The notes beneath the pieces were generated by a model. That model was not told the origin of the DNA. It ran no database searches and saw nothing but the letters and a program-made list of their open reading frames with translations. The position numbers and the translations under genes are program-made. This document shows, piece after piece, positions 56,523-64,000 of a stretch of DNA of 64,000 nucleotides. How positions within the stretch are numbered: position 1 is the stretch's first letter; each line of letters starts with the position of its first letter. The stretch comes from Rhineura floridana (lineage: Eukaryota > Chordata > Lepidosauria > Squamata > Rhineuridae). The DNA lies in contig NC_084495.1 of the NCBI RefSeq assembly GCF_030035675.1, positions 9,641,001 to 9,705,000 of the forward strand. The letters run 5' to 3'.

Positions 56523-56731
56523 AATAATTTTCCAACTCCTTGCATTTTATGAATACATTATTTCAGCTGGTCACGAGTGATACCCATGGCACAACCCTAC
56601 CACTGTTCTTCCAGTGGTTGTGGGTGATCTCCATGCATTTCCATCTTTTACATGTTACAAGGGATGTGCCACTCCAGTAACATTTGAATCTGGTCATAGG
56701 CTTCTATTGCTGCAGACAGTTGAGTGGAAAA

Positions 56732-56955
56732 TATTTTATTTATTATTAAATTTATATCCCATCCTTCTTCCCAAAAGGAGCCTAGCTGGGAAACAATATG
56801 TGATAAAACATTAAAACCTTTTTAAAAACAAGACATCTTCAAAAATATTAAACAAAACATTTTAAAAACAATTCCAGTACAGATGCAGACTGAGATAAAG
56901 GTACTATTTAAGAGGCTTGTTGAAAGAGAAGGTCTTCAATAGGCATCAAAAAGAA
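56732..56955 (-). mobile_element. L2 LINE 3' end (antisense)
   Basis: TTTATTTATTATTAAATTTA, TATCCCATCCTTCTTCCC ... ACAATTCCAGTACAGATGCA, GACTGAGATAAAGG is the inverse of the 45025 and 48078 tails. Inserted in copy B of the 2-kb repeat. Confidence 0.85.
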
Positions 56956-57120
56956 AACAGACAGTGCTAAAATTCTAACCCTTTCATTTAATAAATAGAT
57001 TTAGTCTCCAGAAGAATTTGTATTCACATTATTTCCTTGTAATTTGGTTCTTTTCGGAGCAGCAATTTGTACCTCCAAACTTACTGGAAAATTCCTGTTA
57101 ACTTCATGGTATGGTCAATG

Positions 57121-60100
57121 TATTAAACCAGGTTGATAAAACTCTCTGCCCTAAATGGATCTAACTTTCTCCTATTCCTCAATATGTACTAACACCATAG
57201 GGATGGAAAAACAATTAAAACAACCATACATAATTATTCCCTCAATCATTCATTTAGAGGCAGTTGTGATTTTTCACATGAAAGTGCTCCCCTCTGCCGC
57301 CTTTTAATGAAAAATGACACAGCTGAATTTTCTTGTTCATAGTCTTTCAACCACGGTTGACAATCACTTAAAAAAAACCCCAACAAGATACTCCTGTGAG
57401 TCATGGAAGTGGGTGTGTTTCTGCAGAGTGCAGCTTTCGTAACACCAATCCACCAATCTGTCACCAGAGCTGAAAGAATAGAAAACCCCTGCACACAGAC
57501 ACTGCTTTGGCAGAGAGTTATCTGCTTTACTACCAGCATGAGTTACAGCTGAGCTGCTGCTGTCTTAGAGGCAAGTGGAAGTGAGTATGGTAGCAGTAAT
57601 GGCAACATGTGCTTGGAGGTGGATCCCCCGCCCCCCCGAGTTCGCTTTTAAAATCTGTTTTCAGTGACAAATATTGTAATTATATATTATTTTTTATATT
57701 GTAGTTCAAAAAGAGGCAGCCTTCAGGAAGTATGTGTGTAAAATTTTTGTATGGCTGCATGACACTTGTTGGCCTAAAATATTGAAGCCGATCAAAAGTG
57801 TAAATGACCCCAAAAGGTAATAAACGAAAATGTATAAATGCTAAAGATTAACGCTGAAGAAAGAGGATCTTTGTTAAATTTTGAGTGTATAAAATATAGT
57901 ATTCCACCTGGGGGACCTACAGGTTACACTTGGAAGGGCAATTTTCATTGGGGAAAGGGGGGGGAGCGTGTTTTAACACTTCTCTATCAGAAGACTTTAC
58001 TCTGAAACCTCCTTGCAACTGCTTTTAATTGTTTGTATCTTTCACCATTGCTTACCTCAGTGGTCTGGTACTCTAAGGATAAAAGCAGTTTGGGGAAGGG
58101 GAAATACCTGACAGGGAAAGGGTTAAGTGCCCCATTATTATCATTAAATTTATATCCTGCCCTTCTGCAAAAAGGAGCCCACAAAGGCAAGTTCTTGAGA
58201 TCACTTTGCAACAGAAGCCTTCAGGCTTCATTATATGTGTCTTCAATGTAGTTGAGTAGTCTGCCCCACGTTTCGGCTATGTAACCTGTATCCTCATAAC
58301 AAATGCCACACGAGGGCGTTCAGTATTTTGTAGGTATAAAACTTTGATTTATGATGAACTCAGTTAACAAGATATTGGCTGCTACAAGTTATAAGCGTTC
58401 AACAAGCTCTTCCAAGCCCTTATGGTAATCCTTTACTAGAAACCAGAACAGTAAATTGGAGAGCAGGGGAAGTACTGTAGAAATTGAATCATTCTCCAAG
58501 GGTGTGTTTGTGCAGGTATCCTTTTGTAACTTTTAATTTCATTTCTGTTTGGCTCCTCTTTCCTCAGCTCAGGATTGTGGGTTCAGGTTCCTAAATCATC
58601 TTGATAATATGGGATTTGTGGTTATTCATAAAGGTGGAAAAGCTTGAATATGTCTTTGGGATTGTAAATATCAGTGGTGGTTCAGGGTCAGACAGACATC
58701 ACTCCTTCTTTCCTGTCCAAAAGAATTTTGCAAAGGAAATAGTGAGATCTGCAGTGAGTGTGTGGATTTGCACAAAACCAGCTTTAAAAATGGGAAAGAA
58801 TCGGATAATGATTAAGGAGGACAATGACTGAGATGAAGAACCCCTTAAGCTACTTGCCCAAACTAAGTGTGTGAAAGTTCTTCTTCTTTACCAGATCCTT
58901 GTAGCAAAATTCTTAAAAAAAATAAAAAATTGCACATTACAGTCTGTATGTGCAGTGATGTACTCATGCATAGATAATTCACAAATTACAATCTATGAGT
59001 GGAATTTTTTGCAGTAGCCTACTTGGAAGTGACTCCAATCAAAGAACTTGGTAGCATGTGAAACATCTCAAACTGTTTGCAGGAAGAAAGCATGAATTGC
59101 AGCACTAACCTAGTTCTCATCTGGTGCTGCTTGTGAGGGCACTGCTACAGTTTCTTAAATTACTTTCAGGGACGGATCACACTCAAAAGCTCTTGTGAAT
59201 ACTACTGACTTGTAACACATTCTTTAGAAAGCTGAACAAGTTTTAATTGATTGTCCAGTGGTCTCCCATCCAGGCACTTATCATGTCCACATCTGCTTAG
59301 CTCACGCACATCATACATCTAGGATGCTAATTTTGCCAATTAGGCATTTCCTCATTTATAGGTGTGCTTCTGAACAACAACGGTGGTGCTTCCATGTTAA
59401 AAGGATCAGTTTTGGGGCAATAGTATTCTTTTTTTAAAAGGAAAAGTAGAGTGAAGTTGAATATTAATTGATGTGATTCATTTATTTTTTAAAAAATATT
59501 GGTGTCCGTTAGACACCTATCACTGAAAATATGTAAGTAATACTGTTTATTTTTAATTGGGATCTTTGGCAGCAAAGCAGAACAAATGACCAAAATGACT
59601 TGGATCTGGAGTTTTGAGCTCTGCTAGTATTGCTGCCACCCCTACGTAATAGTAATAATAAATTTTATTTTTAAGTCGCCTGTCTGGCCGCAACAACGTA
59701 GCACCTGTTTAGTGGTTCTGTGTACTTTGAGCATTTAGCCCACACTGAAAACTGATGTTTAATGTCCACATTGAACAGAGAGTATTTGTTAAATACTGTG
59801 TCATACTAGGCTGCAACTCTTGTGCAAGAGGAAATGAACTCTGGTAAACTTAAGGATTTCTTTCAGTTAAGAAAGTGTCTGCCAGGGTGTGCTTTGAGGT
59901 GTGTTGGGGATGAACAATGGTGCTTGTCTTTGAAACACAAATTCCTGTTATTTCCAGTCTTCCAGGGGAGAGTGCCACTGCATATCTAGCCAAAACAGAG
60001 ACACAAGATGGTATCAATGGACTTTATCAGTGCTAGATTTGAATTATAGCAAGCCAGACCAAAGGCTAGATGTGATGGTGGCAGAACCACCCCCCCGCTC

Positions 60101-60386
60101 GTTTTCCTCTCTGATGCTGGAAGTGACCTTACCTGGAAGCATTCTTGTGATGGTGGGGAGATGGGGATAGGTTGCAGAACAGTAAAGAAGGGAGAGCAGC
60201 TCCTCTTGCCCATATACCCAGTTTTCTACAAGACTGGGTTCCACCCTTCTCTTTATATGTGATAGGTGTAGACCCAAGTTTTTCAAATGGTCTGTACTGT
60301 CATTTCTGTTCAGCCTGGCTCACAAGGAGCCATCCCTGAAGAACGGTGATGCTTAGGATAGACGTGAGGAAATGCTTCGGACAGAG
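57121..60386. other. Long unassigned intronic stretch
   Basis: Only short L2-tail remnants are recognised (58133-58190 TTATATCCTGCCCTTC; 59655-59700 AAATTTTATTTTTAAGTCGC). A donor-like AGTGGAAGTGAGTATG near 57580 has no convincing exon. No ORF with family similarity. Confidence 0.45.
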
Positions 60387-60512
60387 GTGGGGAGGCAGTG
60401 GCCTTGTAGATGTTCTTGGACTCCAACTCCAGTCAGACCCAGCCAGCATGGCCAGTGGTCGGGGTGGTAGTCAGGCAACATCTGGAGGGCCACAGGTTCC
60501 ACATCCCTGCCT
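60387..60512. mobile_element. Foldback hAT MITE, family B
   Basis: CAGAGGTGGGGAGGCAGTGG, GGACTCCAACTCCAGTCAGA, GCCAGTGGTCGGGGTGGTAG, ACATCTGGAGGGCCACAGGT, TCCACATCCCTG. Confidence 0.8.
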
Positions 60513-61389
60513 TAGGATATTGGATTTACAAACTAAATCATTTTACAGCAACCAGGGTTGTCTATCATTCTTCTTGGACGGAAACCGTGTGAAACGTAGT
60601 GTTGCGCTTCCAGCAGAGTATTTGCTGGATATGCTGATGTGTGCTGTCATAGATGGAATCAGTAATGTGAAAGTCATGTCCATGCATGGAACTTTGTCTG
60701 CAGTGGCTTTTTTGATGATGCTACTAGTACACTGCTGCAAGTGCTATTCTAGCAGCCAGCACTCTTAGGATTTCTTCCTGGGCTGTGGGCTTTCTTGTAC
60801 TGTGTTAATCAAGTTGAAGGTGCTAGTGAGAATAGGCCCATAGTTTCTTTAACACGAGTGCAAACTGAAATTTGTTTACTAAGCTTGGAATTCCCCTTTA
60901 TTTGCATAGCTAACTTGGATTGCTAAGGTAGGGATTCACTCTTTTGTTCAAGAACTTAGCATTTCAGTTTCTGTTTCAGATAACAAGGGCAACAGCATAC
61001 TTTGAAAATTGGAACAAGCAAACTATAGCATTGCAATGTTATTCCCAGATTGCAAAATATGTGTCTGTATTTTTCATGAGCATATTAATAGCTTATTTCC
61101 CCCCATTATTCCTGGCAGATATATAGGAGGAGGGGGAGGAGGGGAAGCGATGGTCAACAGTACCCTGTCTGCAGCTACATTCTTCTGGAAAGTTGGTCAT
61201 AGCATGCGTGCAGCTGCCATAGTACAGAACTTTGTCTGCTGTGAAGGTGGCTGTGTGCCTGTTGTGTGTCCTGGGGGTGGAGAAGGCAAACGCAGAATCA
61301 GAGGAGAGGTGATGTCAGTGTTGCATTAAGGTCTAGCTCATTTCACAGCACTCTTCTGTAGGGGCAACTGCCCGACAGGCAGCAAGCCT
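60513..61389. other. Unassigned intronic stretch
   Basis: Two overlapping open frames (140 codons from 60346, 106 from 61009) are not recognised and have no splice support. Confidence 0.45.
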
Positions 61390-61472
61390 ATACTTAGCCC
61401 TATCTGGGAGTAAGCCTTATTGAACTGAATGGGACTTGCTACTTGGTAAGGATGTATAGGATCGTGCTACTA
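61390..61472. mobile_element. Short MITE family D
   Basis: CTGGGAGTAAGCCTTATTGA, ACTGAATGGGACTTGCTACT, TGGTAAGGATGTATAGGATC. Confidence 0.6.
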
Positions 61473-61484
61473 GTCACTTGAAGG

Positions 61485-61615
61485 CAGGGGTGGGAACCTT
61501 TGGCCCTCCACGTGTTGCTGAACTACAACTCCCATCAGCCCAGGCAAGCATGGCCAGTGGGCAGGGATGACGGTAGTTCAACAACAGCTGAAGGGCCCAA
61601 GGTTCCCCACACCTG
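61485..61615. mobile_element. Foldback hAT MITE, family B, with TSD
   Basis: CAGGGGTGGGAACCTTTGGC ... AAGGTTCCCCACACCTG; flanks CTTGAAGG (61477-61484) and CTTTAAGG (61616-61623), 7 of 8 equal. Confidence 0.9.
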
Positions 61616-61623
61616 CTTTAAGG

Positions 61624-62194
61624 CACAGTAGCTAACGTTGTTCTGCCTATTCGTTTGAAAAAATTGTGAGTCAATTGCCCCTGAAGTAGTTCTCTGTGGA
61701 GAACTCTGGTCACTTTAAAACAGGAAGTGGATACTTCTGGAGAGGGGAAGACCATGTGCTGTGGAAGAGAGGGAGAAGTAGCAGCAACAGCAGGTAGAGT
61801 GGAAGCATGGTTGCCCCCCCCCACAGCTATTCCCCTGACTCTGCAATGTTCACCTAAATAGCTATTGTAGTGAACATCTTTTCCTCTGCCTAATGTGCTA
61901 TTAAAATAGACACATGCGCGGGGGGAGGTACAGGCAGCAGACATTTCAAATCGTAGCTAATACTCACGTGAGCATACAAAAAAAAAAAGCTGTGTGTGCC
62001 AATTCATGTCATGGTATAATGGCCATTTAAAGCACCCTACCTTTCAGATGTAGAACCTGAAATGCTTCTTTCACCTACTGCATAGCTTTGGGGAACCAAT
62101 CTTATTACATTTTTGAACAGAGGGGCTGTATTCTACTGTGCTATATCAGCAGTGTTCAGGCAGAATGGGAAGCCATGGTTCCTGCTGTATCAAA
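61624..62194. other. Unassigned intronic stretch
   Basis: Nothing recognised. Confidence 0.45.
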
Positions 62195-62332
62195 AATGGG
62201 GAACCCTTGGCCCTCCGGCAGTTGTTGGGCTTCATCTCCCATCAGCACCAGCCAGCATAGCTAAAGATCAGGGATAATGGGAACAGCAGTCCAACATGTC
62301 TGAAGTACTACATGTTCTCCATCCCTGCAGTG
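62195..62332. mobile_element. Foldback hAT MITE, family B
   Basis: ATGGGGAACCCTTGGCCCTC, TTCATCTCCCATCAGCACCA ... GGATAATGGGAACAGCAGTC ... TGTTCTCCATCCCTGCAG. Confidence 0.8.
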
Positions 62333-62624
62333 TGTGAATAAGCCGTAGCAAGCCATGGGCTCTTGCACTCACCCCCTCTTTTTGCACCCACAAGGAGGCA
62401 GAAGCATCCCCTTCCCCTTTTAATTTATAATTTATTATATTTATATTGTTTCACAAGTTGTCCATACTTGGAGAAGTATGGTTTGTTTAAACTATGATTA
62501 TTGGGAACAAGCCAGGATCAGTCTGTGGTTTAAGATCCTTGCTTGTTCTGAGACTGTAGTTGAAAGAAAGTGTAGGATGCCATCATGACAAACTAGTTTA
62601 AAATGGGATTATTCCAGTGTCCTC

Positions 62625-63545
62625 TCTAGCACACCTGAGACCTGATGGAACAGACTGGAAGCCCATCTTGTCCAGCATCCTGTTTTCCACAGTGACCAAG
62701 CAAATTGCCTATGGGATGCTGACAAGCAGAACATGAGGTCAGTTGTTCTCCCCTGTGGTCACTTCACAGCAGCTGGTATTCAGAGGCATATGACCGACAC
62801 TGGAGATACTGCACAGCCATCACAGCTTGTAGCTATTGATAGCCTTAGCCTCCATTAATTTGTCTAATCCCCTTTTAACGTCAGCTAAGTTAATGGCCAT
62901 CATCAACTCTCGTGGTAGTGAATTGCATAGTTAAACTATGTGTAGTGTGAAGAAGTTCTTCCTTTTCTCTGTCCTGAATCTCTCACAGTTCAGCTTCATT
63001 AAATGATTCCAACTTCTAGTATTTTCTGCTTGATGCATAATTTTATAAGCCTCTGTCATGTTCTCCAGAGAGCCAGTGTGGTGTAGTGGTTAAGGTGTTG
63101 GACTATGACCTGGGAGATCAGGGTTCGAATCCCCACACAGCCATGAAGCGCACTGGGTGATCTTGGCCAGTCACTGCCTCTCAGCCTCATGAAAACCCTA
63201 TTCATAGGGTCGCCATAAGTCGGGATCGACTTGAAGGCAGTACATACACATCATGTTCTCCATTTACTTACCTTTCTTCTAAACTAAAAAAGCCTAAAAT
63301 GTTGTAACCTTTCATCATAGGGGAGTTACTCATTTTGTTTGCCCTTTTCTGCTCCGTTTCCAGCTCTACAGTGCTCTTTTTGAGATGTGGTGACCAGAAA
63401 TATACACAGTATTCCAACTGTGGTTGCAGTGTAGATTTGTATGAAGTCATTATGATGCTGGCAGTTTTATTTTTGATCTTTTTCCACGATCCCTAGCATG
63501 GAATCCCCCTTTTTTGCAGTTGCTCTATACCGGGCCAATTTTTTC
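62625..63545 (-). mobile_element. CR1/L3-type LINE 3' region (antisense), split by a SINE
   Basis: The 3' UTR (CTTGTCCAGCATCCTGTTTT; ATTAATTTGTCTAATCCCCT; AAGAAGTTCTTCCTTTTCTC) and an ORF2 C-terminal frame at 63268-63450 encoding LQPQLEYCVYFWSPHLKKST. The Sauria SINE at 63068-63250 is inside. Confidence 0.88.
63068..63250 (+). mobile_element. Sauria SINE, complete, 12-bp TSD
   Basis: Flanked by TCATGTTCTCCA at 63056-63067 and 63251-63262. A-box region TGTGGTGTAGTGGTTAAGGT, perfect B box GGTTCGAATCC (63122-63132) and BovB-like tail CATAAGTCGGGATCGACTTG, AAGGCAGTACA. Diagnostic of squamates. Confidence 0.97.
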
Positions 63546-63555
63546 ATTGAACTGT

Positions 63556-63905
63556 CTTGTTGTTATGTGCCTTCAAGTTGTTTACGACTTATGGTGACCC
63601 TATGAATCAGCGACCTCCAAGAGCATCTGTTATAACCAGATCTTTTAAGTTCAGGTCTGTGGCTTTTTTAATGGAATCAATCCATCTTGTTTGGCCTTCC
63701 TCTTTTTCTACTCCCTTCTGCTTTCCCCAGCATTATTGTCTTTTCTAGTGAATCATGTCTTCTCATTATGTGTCCAAAGTATGATAACCTCCGTTTCATC
63801 ATTTTAGCTTCTAGTGATAGTTCTGGTTTAATTTGTTCTAATACCCAATTATTTGTCTTTTCGGCAGTCCATGGTATGCACAAAGCTCTCCTCCAACTGT
63901 CTATC
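63556..63905 (-). mobile_element. BovB/RTE LINE 3' end (antisense)
   Basis: The minus-strand frame 63677-63907 encodes RRALCIPWTAEKTNNWVLEQ, LSLEAKMMKRRLSYFGHIMR, RHDSLEKTIMLGKAEGSRKR. The tail CTTGTTGTTATGTGCCTTCA is at the left. Confidence 0.9.
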
Positions 63906-64000
63906 ATGACCCAAAGATCCCTTGTTTTGGGTCAGTACTAGCTCAGACCCCACCCCATCAGCTTATATGTGAAGTTAGGATTTGTTTGCCCTGGTTGCTG

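Larger units (their letters stand above)
55465..57120. repeat. Unclassified ~2-kb direct repeat, copy B
   Basis: Collinear partner of 49943-51990. It contains its own insertions: family B MITEs at 56028-56150 and 56408-56522 and an L2 tail at 56732-56955. It also carries a 115-bp internal tandem duplication at 55498-55727. Copy A lacks these insertions. Confidence 0.7.

Noticed and set aside
49943-57120. The two direct repeats as LTRs of one large element
   Set aside because: The copies are too diverged from each other, carry many independent insertions, show no TG...CA ends or tRNA primer site, and the sequence between them has no retroelement coding region.
57246-57539. 97-codon minus-strand ORF with Cys and Trp residues
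   Set aside because: No motif pattern that fits a known domain; no promoter or splice support.
60346-60768. 140-codon plus-strand ORF as a coding exon
   Set aside because: Its first third is a foldback MITE and the rest has no recognised similarity or splice sites.
63070-63145. Possible tRNA gene with perfect B box
   Set aside because: Part of a complete Sauria SINE with target-site duplication.

Overview
This is vertebrate nuclear DNA, almost certainly from a squamate reptile (lizard or snake). The strongest evidence is the repeat content: Sauria-type tRNA SINEs with BovB-like tails, BovB (RTE) LINE 3' ends, L2 and CR1 LINEs, a Vingi/I-like LINE, and many hAT-type foldback MITEs. No bacterial, organellar or CRISPR features were seen.

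Left part (1 to about 19.8 kb): this is the minus-strand gene ZC4H2, identified from its protein. Four coding exons are present, each with consensus splice sites: exon 1 19452-19504, exon 2 10831-11002, exon 3 6819-6991 and exon 4 63-225. They encode residues 1-187. By recall of the human protein (224 aa), the last 37 residues, which hold the C4H2 zinc finger, lie just left of position 1. The promoter region at 19505-19830 is CpG-enriched and carries two ZNF143/SBS-like motifs. Intron 3 contains an L2 LINE with an uninterrupted 785-codon ORF.

Middle (20-37 kb): no coding gene was recognised. The region is a mosaic of transposons. It includes a second L2 with a 428-codon ORF and a three-level nest at 22.9-26.1 kb that keeps exact target-site duplications. 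At least seven copies of one hAT MITE family and a perfect 116-bp foldback MITE are also present.

Right part (37-64 kb): a CpG island at 37.08-37.6 kb (NRF1, GC-box and X-box-like sites) ends in a splice-donor candidate on the plus strand. Two plus-strand internal exons with strong splice signals follow at 47932-48021 and 52131-52261. None has a long open frame, so I read them as 5'-UTR exons of a gene whose coding part lies beyond 64 kb. In human, ZC3H12B is the divergent neighbour of ZC4H2, so it is the best candidate; this rests on remembered synteny only. The intron around these exons holds a pair of roughly 2-kb direct repeats (49.94-51.99 and 55.46-57.12 kb) that I could not assign to any known element, plus a 204-bp tandem duplication split by a MITE, CR1 and L2 fragments, and a fossil solo LTR.
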